Source: Mayfieldus sp038317345
Lineage (GTDB): Bacteria > Actinomycetota > Thermoleophilia > Solirubrobacterales > 70-9
Direction of reading: 5' to 3'
Assembly (NCBI GenBank): GCA_038317345.1
Contig: JBBQBH010000035.1
Span: 1-29,932 of the forward strand
DNA: 29,932 nucleotides
In this document: piece by piece, positions 1-6,365 of the stretch
Position numbering within the stretch: the first letter of the stretch is position 1
How the letters are laid out: each line of letters begins with the position of its first letter
Position numbers and translations under genes: made by a program
The notes under the pieces: model-generated
The model's input: only the letters and a program-made list of their open reading frames with translations
Database searches by the model: none
Told to the model about the DNA's origin: nothing

Positions 1-196
1 CAGCGTTTAGGTTGGGGACATCGGGTGCTGTGCCGAAGTTCAGCGCACCGGGAGTAACTGAGAATTGCGTCGTGTCTGTAACTGAGCCAAGGGCTGTTGC
101 TGGCAGGACACAAACTGCAAGCGCGCTAGCAGCGACCGCAAGGCCGATCCGCAGGCGTCGCACCGAGGCGTTGAGGTGATTCTCTTTATTCCGCAT
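1..196 (-). CDS. Secreted protein, N-terminal part only (runs off left edge)
   Basis: An open frame of 65 codons starts at ATG 196 and reaches the window edge without a stop. It begins MRNKENHLN, followed by an arginine-containing n-region, a hydrophobic core of about 20 residues (IGLAVAASALAVCVLPATA) and a probable signal-peptidase cleavage after ATALGS. The mature part begins VTDTTQFSVTPGALNFG, a Thr/Ser-rich beta-type sequence of the kind seen at the start of cell-surface proteins, perhaps WxL-like ones. AGAAGG lies about 6 bases upstream of the ATG as a ribosome binding site. The next gene upstream, the formimidoyltransferase, is on the same strand with a 173-base gap. Secretion is well supported; the function is not, because only the N-terminus is visible. 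Confidence 0.72.
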   Translation of the reverse strand, partial: MRNKENHLNASVRRLRIGLAVAASALAVCVLPATALGSVTDTTQFSVTPGALNFGTAPDVPNLNA

Positions 197-369
197 GCAG
201 GCCTTCTCGGCCCCCGAGGGTGCCGACTCGACACCGGTTTTTGGTACGGCCAAGCCATTTGGACGGGCGTCCCAGAGACCGCTACTGAGAATTGGCGACC
301 CTGCCTACGAAAGCGCGACTTCCAGCGTTTTCGCCTAGCCCTAACGCCGGAGCTTTTCGATCCGAATGC

Positions 370-1254
370 TCAGCGGGTCGGCGAAAGCCGACGCTCGATC
401 ACGTGGCGCTCTGGGTCGAAATCGCGGATCGGCAGCTCCTGCGGGAAGCCCTGTAGTGCGGCAGCCGGCACCAGTCCGACGATCTCCGCCTCCACCGGAC
501 GGGCCCCTTGCTCCGCCGCCAGCTCGGTGACTCGCGCCACGATCATGCGCAGCGGCACCGCGATCGGGTCGTGGACGTTGGTCGAGACCTGCGACCGACC
601 GCCCTCCAGCGGCAGCCCGATCGCTCGCACCCCGGGGGGCCCGCCGCCTGCCTCACGCAACGCGGCGGCGACCCGCTGGGCGACGACTGCATCGCCGGTG
701 TCGAGCTCGATGTTGAAGGCGGCCAGCGGCGGGCGCGCGGTGACCAGCGTTGCTCCCGCGCTGAGGTGCGGGATCTCGGGTCCCATGTCGGGCGCCAGCT
801 CGCCCGCCTTCATCCGCCGCCGCAGCTCCGTCAGTCCTCCCTCGCGAAAGAAGGCGCGCTCCTGGCGCTCCTCGGAGCTCGCCAGCTCCCCGTACAGAAA
901 CACGGGGACACCGAGCGACCCGATCCGCTCCCCCACCGAACGAGCTCGTGCTCGAGCCGGCTCCCGCCCTCCGATATCGAGCCAGACCAGCGGGCAGACG
1001 TCTAGGGCCCCGATGCAGGGATGTAGGCATCGCTGGCGTCGCATGTCGATCTGCTCGATCGCGACGCTGGCGCCGGCGGCCAGGCGATCCTCCAGCGCCC
1101 GTCCCTCCCCCGCGAGCGTGTAGACGGTTCGGTTGTGCTCGGGGTCGGAGTGGCGATCGAGCAGCCCCCGATCGGCGTCGAGCGCGGCGCGGATCGCTGC
1201 GATCACCGAGGTATCGCGGCCTTCGGAGAAGTTGGGGACGGCGAGCAGGCTCAC
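370..1254 (-). CDS. ftcD: Glutamate formimidoyltransferase (stand-alone FTCD N-terminal type)
   Basis: The 294-residue protein opens with LLAVPNFSEGRD, the signature of formiminotransferases, and has the HPCIGALDVCPL segment at residues 78-89, equivalent to the HPR-GAxD-xP active-site region of the family. The family transfers a formimino group from formiminoglutamate to tetrahydrofolate, linking histidine breakdown to one-carbon metabolism; some members instead act on 5-formyl-THF. Length fits the stand-alone enzyme, with no cyclodeaminase domain fused. The start is GTG at 1254 with GGAG very close upstream. No other histidine-degradation gene is nearby, so the physiological route is inferred. 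It is divergent from the aldo/keto reductase, with a 78-base gap that should contain both promoters. Confidence 0.88.
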   Translation of the reverse strand: MSLLAVPNFSEGRDTSVIAAIRAALDADRGLLDRHSDPEHNRTVYTLAGEGRALEDRLAAGASVAIEQIDMRRQRCLHPCIGALDVCPLVWLDIGGREPARARARSVGERIGSLGVPVFLYGELASSEERQERAFFREGGLTELRRRMKAGELAPDMGPEIPHLSAGATLVTARPPLAAFNIELDTGDAVVAQRVAAALREAGGGPPGVRAIGLPLEGGRSQVSTNVHDPIAVPLRMIVARVTELAAEQGARPVEAEIVGLVPAAALQGFPQELPIRDFDPERHVIERRLSPTR

Positions 1255-1332
1255 GGCTCCAAGGCTATTCCGCGGGTCAAAGCCCCGGCTTGGCTATGTT
1301 GGAAGAGACGGCAAGAGCGGAAGGAGAACGTC

Positions 1333-2205
1333 ATGGCACCACAGACGATCGAACTCACCGACGAGACCGCTGGCACTCTGACCCTCGGCGGGGAGCTCAC
1401 TGTTCGCCGCCTCGGTTACGGCGCGATGCGGATCACCGGCGACGGGATCTGGGGGCCTCCGAAGGACCACGATGGCGCTATCGCCACCCTGCGCCGCGCT
1501 GTCGAGCTGGGCATCAACCTGATCGACACGGCCGACTCCTACGGGCCACACGTGAGCGAGGAGCTGATTGCCGAGGCGCTGCATCCTTCCCCCGACGACC
1601 TGGTGATCGCCACCAAGGGTGGATTGACACGCGGCGGCCCGAGCCAGTGGGCGCCCAATGGGCGCCCCGAGCACCTGCGCGAGGCCTGCGAGGGGTCGCT
1701 GAAGAGACTGCGGGTCGATCGCATCGACCTCTACCAACTGCACTCGCCCGATCGCAACGTGCCTTATGAGGAATCGGTCGGCGCCCTGAAGGAGCTACAG
1801 GACGAAGGCAAGATCCGCCTCGTCGGCGTCTCCAACGTGTCGGTCGATCAGCTCGAGACCGCGCGCGAGATCGTCCAGGTGGTATCGGTGCAAAACCGCT
1901 TCAACCTCACCGACCGCAGCACGGAGGACGTGCTGGAGCGCTGTGAGGAGCTGGGCCTGGGCTTCATTCCCTGGTTCCCGCTCGCGGCGGGTTCGCTGGC
2001 CGAGCCCGGCGGGCCGCTTGCTGAGATCGCAGCGCGCCATGACGCCGCCCCCGGGCAGATCGCGCTCGCCTGGCTGCTTGTCCGCTCCGAGGTGATTCTG
2101 CCGATACCAGGGACCTCGTCGGTCGACCACCTGGAGGAGAACATCGCCGCAGCGGCAATCGAGCTCAACGACCAGGAGATCGCGGAGATCAACGAGGCGG
2201 CCTGA
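1333..2205 (+). CDS. Aldo/keto reductase
   Basis: This is a 290-residue cytosolic NADPH-dependent oxidoreductase with the (beta/alpha)8 fold. The catalytic tetrad can be read as Asp65 (LIDTADSYG), Tyr70, Lys95 (ATKGG) and His137 (QLHSPD). C-terminal IPGTSSVDHLEENIAA matches the cofactor phosphate-binding segment. The frame is open further upstream, but ATG 1333 is chosen because AAGGAG at 1321-1326 sits 6 bases before it and because the protein then has normal family length; the extension would overlap the divergent formimidoyltransferase start. The substrate cannot be told from sequence. The next gene begins 3 bases after the stop, so the two are probably translated together. Confidence 0.93.
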   Translation: MAPQTIELTDETAGTLTLGGELTVRRLGYGAMRITGDGIWGPPKDHDGAIATLRRAVELGINLIDTADSYGPHVSEELIAEALHPSPDDLVIATKGGLTRGGPSQWAPNGRPEHLREACEGSLKRLRVDRIDLYQLHSPDRNVPYEESVGALKELQDEGKIRLVGVSNVSVDQLETAREIVQVVSVQNRFNLTDRSTEDVLERCEELGLGFIPWFPLAAGSLAEPGGPLAEIAARHDAAPGQIALAWLLVRSEVILPIPGTSSVDHLEENIAAAAIELNDQEIAEINEAA

Positions 2206-2208
2206 GGC

Positions 2209-2568
2209 TTGGCAGAGCCCGCGCCCTCGCTGGCCGTTGAGCAGTACTGCTATCTGACCACGACCGGTCGGTCGAGCGGCGAGCCGCGAGAGACCGAGCT
2301 CTGGTTCGGCCTCGAGGGCTCGACCGTCTACCTGCTCTCGGGGATGCAGGAGCGTTCGAACTGGGTTCGCAACCTGATCGCCGATCCGGCGGTCGCGGTG
2401 ACGATCGGCGGCCACCGATTCGAGGGTCAGGCGCGGATCGTCGACGACTCCGACGAGGACGCGCTCGCCAGGCGCCTGCTGCTCGACAAGTACGCCGAGG
2501 GGTACTCGGGCGACCTCACCGACTGCGAGCAAAACGCGTTGCCGGTTGCGATCGAGATCAAGGGCTGA
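2209..2568 (+). CDS. F420-type nitroreductase-like protein (DDN / PNPOx-like split barrel)
   Basis: A 119-residue protein with the compact split-barrel pattern of the deazaflavin (F420)-dependent nitroreductase family. It has an N-terminal YLTTTGRSSGEPRETELWF strand pair, a central LLSGMQERSNWVRNLIADP region that in the family contacts the cofactor phosphate, then VAVTIGGHRFEGQARIV. Family members use F420H2 or a flavin to reduce nitro, quinone or enone groups. The start is TTG at 2209, just 3 bases after the aldo/keto reductase stop, and GAGG overlaps that stop codon, so translational coupling is likely. The pairing suggests a two-enzyme reductive detoxification unit, which is inference. The choice of F420 over FMN is by family resemblance only. 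Confidence 0.83.
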   Translation: MAEPAPSLAVEQYCYLTTTGRSSGEPRETELWFGLEGSTVYLLSGMQERSNWVRNLIADPAVAVTIGGHRFEGQARIVDDSDEDALARRLLLDKYAEGYSGDLTDCEQNALPVAIEIKG

Positions 2569-2601
2569 GCCCGACCTCGCCGATACGATTGCCTGCACCC
2601 C

Positions 2602-2675
2602 GCCGGAGTAGCTCAGCTGGTTAGAGCAGCGGAATCATAATCCGCGTGTCGGGGGTTCGAGTCCCTCCTCCGGCA
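2602..2675 (+). tRNA. tRNA-Met (anticodon CAT)
   Basis: The 74-nt cloverleaf folds completely. The acceptor arm GCCGGAG pairs with CTCCGGC, followed by discriminator A. The D arm is GCTC/GAGC, the anticodon stem GCGGA/TCCGC holds the 7-base loop ATCATAA with anticodon CAT, and the T arm GGGGG/CCCTC holds loop TTCGAGT. CCA is not encoded. The sequence looks like an elongator tRNA-Met; a tRNA-Ile with lysidine-modified CAU cannot be fully excluded. TACGAT at 2584-2589 is a plausible -10 box at the right distance. The 3' half of this gene is duplicated at 4552. Confidence 0.93.
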
Positions 2676-2721
2676 TGAAGTACCTGCAAATCGGCACCAT
2701 TGAAAAGCTCGAAACACGCGG
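2634..2721 (+). repeat. Left copy of tRNA-derived direct repeat (attachment-site-like)
   Basis: This 88-nt unit starts at the anticodon loop of the tRNA-Met and continues 46 bases past its 3' end. It matches 4552-4639. Over the first 62 bases only four positions differ, one in the T stem and three downstream of the tRNA. The remainder aligns with small gaps and ends at the shared ACACGCGG. The layout (complete tRNA plus overlapping repeat) is what a tyrosine-recombinase insertion into a tRNA 3' end leaves behind. Confidence 0.75.
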
Positions 2722-2801
2722 ATTCTGAGTCCGACGCAGAAGTCCGCGTGTTGGAGGCGGCGAAATCCGTGCGTGGAGGACGGTCCGAGAACACGCGGAT
2801 T
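2714..2801. repeat. Alternating copies of ACACGCGGA / TCCGCGTGT
   Basis: ACACGCGGATT occurs at 2714-2724 and 2791-2801. Both are exact reverse complements of AATCCGCGTGT at 2639-2649 in the tRNA (the end of the anticodon loop, the 3' strand of the anticodon stem and the following variable-loop bases). TCCGCGTGT is repeated once more at 2743-2751. The four copies alternate in orientation within 163 bases, so several mutually exclusive stems of 9-11 bp can form. Part of the motif recurs at 4632-4639 in the right repeat. Confidence 0.7.
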
Positions 2802-2804
2802 TTT
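2763..2804 (+). terminator. Candidate hairpin terminator downstream of tRNA-Met
   Basis: AAATCCG (2763-2769) pairs with CGGATTT (2796-2802), and after a 2-base bulge CGTG (2772-2775) pairs with CACG (2792-2795). A run of five T (2800-2804) overlaps and follows the stem. Position about 90 bases after the tRNA suits an intrinsic terminator, though the loop of 16 bases is long. Confidence 0.4.
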
Positions 2805-2874
2805 GACGCACCGACGCGCGGTCGCGGTTAATTGGAACCTCGCTGATCAGGAGCGCCGGATTCGCTAGGCGCTG

Positions 2875-2894
2875 CTGCTTTCACGCGAAAGCAG
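2875..2894. terminator. Perfect 8-bp hairpin, possibly ending the cupin transcript
   Basis: CTGCTTTC (2875-2882) and GAAAGCAG (2887-2894) form a perfect 8-bp stem with a 4-base loop. It lies about 100 bases beyond the stop of the minus-strand cupin gene. No T tract follows on either strand, so termination would have to be non-canonical; it may instead be an RNA-stability element. Confidence 0.3.
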
Positions 2895-2997
2895 GAACGC
2901 GCGGGACGCATTCCCGGACCACCCTTGGCATCGCATTGCTCTCCTCCTGCATGTAAGGCCTGGGCCACCAGCATCGCCGGAGACCGGAGCCGGCGCC

Positions 2998-3519
2998 TCA
3001 TCTGCTCGCCTCGAGAGCCGGGTGGGTGAGCCCGTGCTCCGCGCAGAGCCGCGGCAGGCTCTCGGGATCGACCTCGAGCCCGTAGCGAGCTCCGAGCTCG
3101 CCCAGCTCCGCCGGGTCGAACCCCTCCCCGGCCTCGCTCAACATCGTGGCGAGCTCGTCGAAGAAGCGCTCGAATCCAGCCGGCGAGATGATCTCGAGGA
3201 TGCGGGCTGGCTCGTCGCCGGCGTTCCAGAACGTGTGCCATTGGTCGCGTGGCTTGAAGATCAGATCGCCGGGCTGGCCGATCACGACTTCGTCGCCGAG
3301 TAGTGCCCCACATTTGCCTTCGAGCACGAAGCTGTACTCGTCCTCGCGGGTGTGGCGGTGAAGCGGCGCCGCCAGCCTCCGAGCTGGCATTGGGTGCTCG
3401 ACCAGCGAGAAGCCGCCACCGGACTCCTTCCCGTCGATCATGAACCGGGCTCCGATCGAGCCCAGGTCGACTGCCTTGCCGTCCTCTGGACCGAGGACTC
3501 TTGCCGTCACGGTTTCCAT
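2998..3519 (-). CDS. Cupin-domain protein
   Basis: A 173-residue single-domain cupin. Motif 1 is PLHRHTREDEYSFVLEGK with likely metal ligands His54, His56 and Glu61; motif 2 is GDLIFKPRDQWHTFWN with His95. The C-terminal 60 residues are helical and unlike a second cupin domain. ATG 3519 is preferred over TTG 3525 because AAAGGGG lies 7 bases before the ATG but only about 1 base before the TTG. Small cupins of this type act as metal-dependent dioxygenases, isomerases or ligand sensors; the substrate is unknown. It is divergent from the TetR gene with a 68-base shared control region, so it is probably the regulator's target. Confidence 0.88.
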   Translation of the reverse strand: METVTARVLGPEDGKAVDLGSIGARFMIDGKESGGGFSLVEHPMPARRLAAPLHRHTREDEYSFVLEGKCGALLGDEVVIGQPGDLIFKPRDQWHTFWNAGDEPARILEIISPAGFERFFDELATMLSEAGEGFDPAELGELGARYGLEVDPESLPRLCAEHGLTHPALEASR

Positions 3520-3587
3520 CGTCAAACCCCTTTCAGTAAACGGCGCGGTTTCTGATCTGGCGGCAGGCTATCATTTAACTGAACACG
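3520..3587. promoter_or_regulatory. Shared cupin/tetR control region with inverted half-sites
   Basis: TTCAGT at 3532-3537 and ACTGAA at 3578-3583 are exact inverted copies embedded in the similar contexts TTTCAGTAAA and TTTAACTGAA. One lies 12 bases from the cupin start, the other 4 bases from the tetR start. TATCAT at 3569-3574 could be the -10 box of tetR, giving a very short leader; no ribosome binding site is visible before tetR. TetR proteins usually bind such sites in divergent gaps, so autoregulation and cupin repression are plausible but inferred. Confidence 0.4.
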
Positions 3588-4214
3588 ATGTCATCTGAAA
3601 AGCGAACATATGAGTTGAAGGAACGAGCGAAGAGCCGGGAGGAGACGCGTCGCCGCATCGTCGAGGCGACCGCAGAGCTGCACGAGGAAGTCGGCCCCGC
3701 CCGCACGACGGTCGCAGAGATCGCCCGCCGCGCCGGGGTCCAACGGCTCACTGTCTACAACCATTTTCCGGAGGAGAGCGCGCTCTTCGCTGCCTGCGGG
3801 GGGCACTACATGAAGACACACCCGGTGCCCGATCTCGACGATGCGCTCGGCCTCGAGGACCCGCAAGAGCGGGTCAGCGTAGTGCTCGGCCGCCTTTACC
3901 GCTGGTATCGCGAGAACGAGCCCATGATCGCCAACATCCAGCGCGACCGCCTGCTTCTTCCGGCGCTGGATGCGGTGGTCAGCCGCGGCAGGGACCAATC
4001 GATGGCCCAGGTCGCGTCAGCGCTTGTGGCCGGCTTTGAGGCTCGCGGGCGGCGAGCGGAGCGAGTAGGGGCCATGGTGGGCGTGGCGCTGGATTTCTGG
4101 ACCTGGCGGCGCCTCAATCAACAGGGGATCGACGATGCGGCGGCGGCAGAGCTGATGGGCGACGTGATCGCGTGCGTCGCGAAGCATGTCGCTCGACCCC
4201 GCGAAACGAGCTGA
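3588..4214 (+). CDS. TetR/AcrR-family transcriptional regulator
   Basis: A 208-residue regulator with a charged N-terminal arm and a classic TetR helix-turn-helix at about residues 40-60 (TTVAEIARRAGVQRLTVYNHFP), followed by a helical ligand-binding and dimerisation domain. The N-terminal KSREETRRRIVEATAEL helix is also typical. The ligand cannot be predicted. It is transcribed away from the cupin gene, whose expression it probably controls together with its own. ATG 3588 is the only start that keeps the full HTH; it lacks an upstream purine-rich site and may be translated from a near-leaderless message. Both genes lie between the tRNA-derived repeats, so they would be the islet's cargo. Confidence 0.93.
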   Translation: MSSEKRTYELKERAKSREETRRRIVEATAELHEEVGPARTTVAEIARRAGVQRLTVYNHFPEESALFAACGGHYMKTHPVPDLDDALGLEDPQERVSVVLGRLYRWYRENEPMIANIQRDRLLLPALDAVVSRGRDQSMAQVASALVAGFEARGRRAERVGAMVGVALDFWTWRRLNQQGIDDAAAAELMGDVIACVAKHVARPRETS

Positions 4215-4726
4215 GTGACTGGTAATCGGGGCGGCTGGATTTGCCACTGCGAGCGCTGGACCTCGATCGCAGGCTCTAGGCATGGGAATCGGCTCAAACA
4301 ATGACGTGCGGCGGCGCGGGCGCTCATCACATGCGGACCGGGCTTCTGCTTTGCGCGAGGAGCGGGAGCCCAGCCCCCGCCTATCAAGTCTCTATGCGCG
4401 CATCGATGGGCTCAAACAGTTGGCGTTGCGGCGACCTCATCCAAACCGTGCGTCCACTGTGCGTCCAACTCCCGACTTCGAGTCGAACTGAAGGCACCTC
4501 AACACACCCGAGCCGTGCCTAATCAGCTTCAGACGACCCCGCCTCGCCGTCATCATAATCCGCGTGTCGGGAGTTCGAGTCCCTCCTCCGGCATGAAGCC
4601 CCTGCAAATTGGCACTTTATCAAACAGCTCAACACGCGGCGGCCGGCGGCTAGACATCAGGGAGCCAGGCGGCGATTGATCCAGGCCGACCCGGACCTGA
4701 CCGACCCTCGGGCGCGTATATTCAGA
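4215..4726. other. Long gap without a convincing gene; contains the right tRNA-derived repeat
   Basis: Apart from the repeat at 4552-4639, nothing here has good coding character; short frames lack ribosome binding sites and recognisable motifs. The decamer GGCTCAAACA occurs twice (4291-4300 and 4409-4418), and GTGCGTCCA occurs twice around 4450-4467. The segment 4420-4550 is where an integrase gene would normally sit relative to a right attachment site, but no recombinase motif could be read. The TTG at 4676 is a possible longer start for the next gene. Confidence 0.5.
4552..4639 (+). repeat. Right copy of tRNA-derived direct repeat (tRNA-Met 3' fragment)
   Basis: This segment repeats the anticodon loop, variable region, T arm and 3' acceptor strand of the tRNA-Met, then 46 bases of downstream flank. 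The T stem reads GGGAG instead of GGGGG, which restores a full Watson-Crick match to CCCTC's second base... the opposite strand is otherwise unchanged. The 5' half of the tRNA (acceptor, D arm, 5' anticodon stem) is absent, so it cannot be a functional tRNA gene. It marks the right end of the proposed islet. Confidence 0.75.
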
Positions 4727-5380
4727 GTGGCGCCACGACTCTTCTCAATCCTCAGGTCGATGCTTACTGCGTCGGCCGTGGCCTTGGCGGCGCTACTTGC
4801 GCCAGCTTCGGCTGGCGGCGACGTAGGTATCACCAGCCGAAGCCCGGCAGTAGCGGCATTGGGTGATCGGGTCAGCGTCACGTTCAAAGCCGGGTCGTCC
4901 ATCTCGGTGCCAAACAGACCCAACTACCCGGTCTCGCTCGTTCCCCTCGACGTAGCGCCGCCCTACCCCTGCCGACCAGCGCCGGCCAGGTGTCCAATGC
5001 CAAAGGCACCACCCCGGAGCCGACCGTACACCTATCTCGGTCGTGCCAAGCTGGTGCCCAGCTCCAATCCGGTAAAGACCTACCGTCTGCGCTTCCGCGT
5101 ACCGCGCGTTAAGCCCGGGAGCTATGTCTTCGTCGTCTTTAACCGCGATCTCCGGTCACCCGGCAAGCGCGGCGCGCTGGTTGCTTACACCCGGGACAAC
5201 GTCGACCGCTTGCGCGTCATTAGCAAGGCAGACGTGGCAGGTCCACGGCGCAACGACAGCGGATCAAGCGACTCGTTCCCATGGGCTTTGGCCAGCGTGG
5301 TAGTAGCACTGCTGACGCTGGGCGGCACGGTCCTGGCCCGCCGAAGGCGAAGGGACAGCTCGGAACGCACCGACCGCTGA
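4727..5380 (+). CDS. Secreted, C-terminally membrane-anchored protein of unknown function
   Basis: From GTG 4727 the protein has 217 residues. An N-terminal signal peptide (MAPRLFSILRSML followed by a hydrophobic stretch ending APASAGG) is followed by an extracytoplasmic domain rich in proline and arginine. Two cysteines close together (YPCRPAPARCP) could form a disulphide. A C-terminal membrane helix (FPWALASVVVALLTLGGTVLA) and the stop-transfer tail RRRRRDSSERTDR complete it. Topology is therefore outside domain, one helix, short cytoplasmic tail. The frame is open back to TTG 4676, which has a better upstream purine-rich stretch but gives an unusually long n-region; ATG 4760 is a third option. 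I do not recognise the family. It lies just beyond the right tRNA-derived repeat. Confidence 0.7.
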   Translation: MAPRLFSILRSMLTASAVALAALLAPASAGGDVGITSRSPAVAALGDRVSVTFKAGSSISVPNRPNYPVSLVPLDVAPPYPCRPAPARCPMPKAPPRSRPYTYLGRAKLVPSSNPVKTYRLRFRVPRVKPGSYVFVVFNRDLRSPGKRGALVAYTRDNVDRLRVISKADVAGPRRNDSGSSDSFPWALASVVVALLTLGGTVLARRRRRDSSERTDR

Positions 5381-5436
5381 CGGAAGGGTCCGCAAGGGAC
5401 TCGATGGGTTGCTCCAAGCGGCACGTCCCACTCCGA

Positions 5437-6267
5437 CTATTGCGCCGGCCGGATCCAGTCGATGATCAAGCGGTTCACCTCCCTCGGCTTCTCGAGCTGG
5501 AGAAAATGGCCGGCGCCCTCGACGACGACCATGCGCGAGCCGGGCGCCAGATGCCGCTCCGCATCGCGAACCAGGTCGAGCGCGATGCAACCATCCCTAT
5601 CGCCGTGCAGGTAGAGGGTCGCCTGCGGCGCGGTCTCGATCGACTCGGGCTGGTCAGCCCGGTAGTAGCCGATCGCGGCACTCAGGTTCGCGGGGTTCCG
5701 GATGCAATCCTTGGCGAGCGACAGGTCCCGCCCGGCGTCGTAGCCGGGCGACCAATCGCTCCAAAGTCGGTCCAGGAAGGCCATCCCGCCACCGGTGACC
5801 ACCTTCTCGGCCTCGGGGGTGCGCAGGAAGAACAGGTACTCGAAGCGCTTCCGTTGTCCGGCGTCGGCGAATAATTCCGGATCGAGCGCCAGCGGCGGGA
5901 TCGCGAGCGTGACCAAGCGTCGCCATCGCTCCGGAGCCACGGCCCCCGCGAGGTAGGCCGCCTCGGCTCCCCAGTCGTTGCCGATGAGCACGGCCTCGTC
6001 GTCGCCGCCGAGGACGTCATGGAGGGCGTTGGCGTCGGCGGCGATCGTCGTGAGCCGGTAGTCGCCGTCTGCCGGGATCGAGCTCGGCGAGTAGCCCCGC
6101 ATGAACGGGGCCACGGCGTGGAAACCCGCCTCAGCCAGTGCCGGCAGCAAGTGTCGCCAGGTGTGGGCCGAGTCGGGGAAGCCGTGCAGGCATAGCGCTA
6201 GTGGACCCGTCCCCCCCTCCTCGAGCACCACGAACTCGATTCCGTTCGCGGAGACGCGCTCGGTCAC
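5437..6267 (-). CDS. Alpha/beta hydrolase, epoxide-hydrolase-like
   Basis: A 276-residue alpha/beta-hydrolase. The oxyanion region is HGFPDS (residues 28-33). The nucleophile elbow is GNDWG with Asp98 rather than serine, which points to the epoxide hydrolase/haloalkane dehalogenase branch. The probable charge-relay acid lies in HGDRDG (about residue 225) and the catalytic base is His254 in GAGHFLQLEKP. A cap domain of about 100 residues lies between the nucleophile and the acid. Substrate is unknown. The start is GTG 6267 without a ribosome binding site; a TATA-like element (GATATAGC) ends 8 bases before it, so a leaderless message is possible. It stands alone, on the same strand as msrA 98 bases upstream. 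Confidence 0.9.
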   Translation of the reverse strand: MTERVSANGIEFVVLEEGGTGPLALCLHGFPDSAHTWRHLLPALAEAGFHAVAPFMRGYSPSSIPADGDYRLTTIAADANALHDVLGGDDEAVLIGNDWGAEAAYLAGAVAPERWRRLVTLAIPPLALDPELFADAGQRKRFEYLFFLRTPEAEKVVTGGGMAFLDRLWSDWSPGYDAGRDLSLAKDCIRNPANLSAAIGYYRADQPESIETAPQATLYLHGDRDGCIALDLVRDAERHLAPGSRMVVVEGAGHFLQLEKPREVNRLIIDWIRPAQ

Positions 6268-6365
6268 GCTTGGAGGCTATATCGCGTGAATCAGCGCGGC
6301 GAGGAGTTATCCGCCGAGCCGAGAGGGCTCTTGCCACAACATGGAGGCGGTCCTTTCCGGCTGAG

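Larger units (their letters stand above)
2676..2997. other. Non-coding stretch after the tRNA, rich in inverted repeats
   Basis: No credible gene is seen here. It holds the tail of the left direct repeat, two inverted copies of an 11-mer from the tRNA anticodon region (2714-2724 and 2791-2801), a shorter copy in the tRNA orientation (2743-2751), and two hairpins (2763-2804 and 2875-2894). Open frames that cross it are antisense shadows of the cupin gene. Confidence 0.6.
2634..4639. mobile_element. Possible tRNA-Met-associated islet bounded by direct repeats
   Basis: The two tRNA-derived direct repeats at 2634-2721 and 4552-4639 enclose about 1.8 kb holding a divergent cupin and TetR gene plus two long non-coding stretches. 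tRNA 3' ends are the usual target of integrative elements, and repeats running from the anticodon loop through the 3' end are their usual attachment sites. No integrase, excisionase or replication gene is visible inside, so if this was an element it is a decayed or deletion-derived remnant, or it is mobilised in trans. An alternative is an ordinary local duplication of a tRNA fragment. The repeat pair is seen directly; mobility is inference. Confidence 0.5.

Noticed and set aside
2562..2572. GGGCTGAGCCC palindrome at the end of the nitroreductase-like gene as a terminator
   Set aside because: The stem would be 4 bp with a 3-base loop, too short, and no T tract follows.
2828..3313. 161-codon minus-strand frame reaching into the gap after the tRNA
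   Set aside because: It mostly overlaps the cupin gene in another frame and its unique part has no coding character.
4420..4550. Integrase remnant next to the right repeat
   Set aside because: Looked for in all frames because of the att-like repeat; no Arg-His-x-x-Arg or Tyr active-site segment could be read, so it is not claimed.
4552..4597. Second tRNA-Met gene
   Set aside because: Only the anticodon loop to the 3' end is present; the acceptor 5' strand, D arm and 5' anticodon strand are missing, so no cloverleaf can form.
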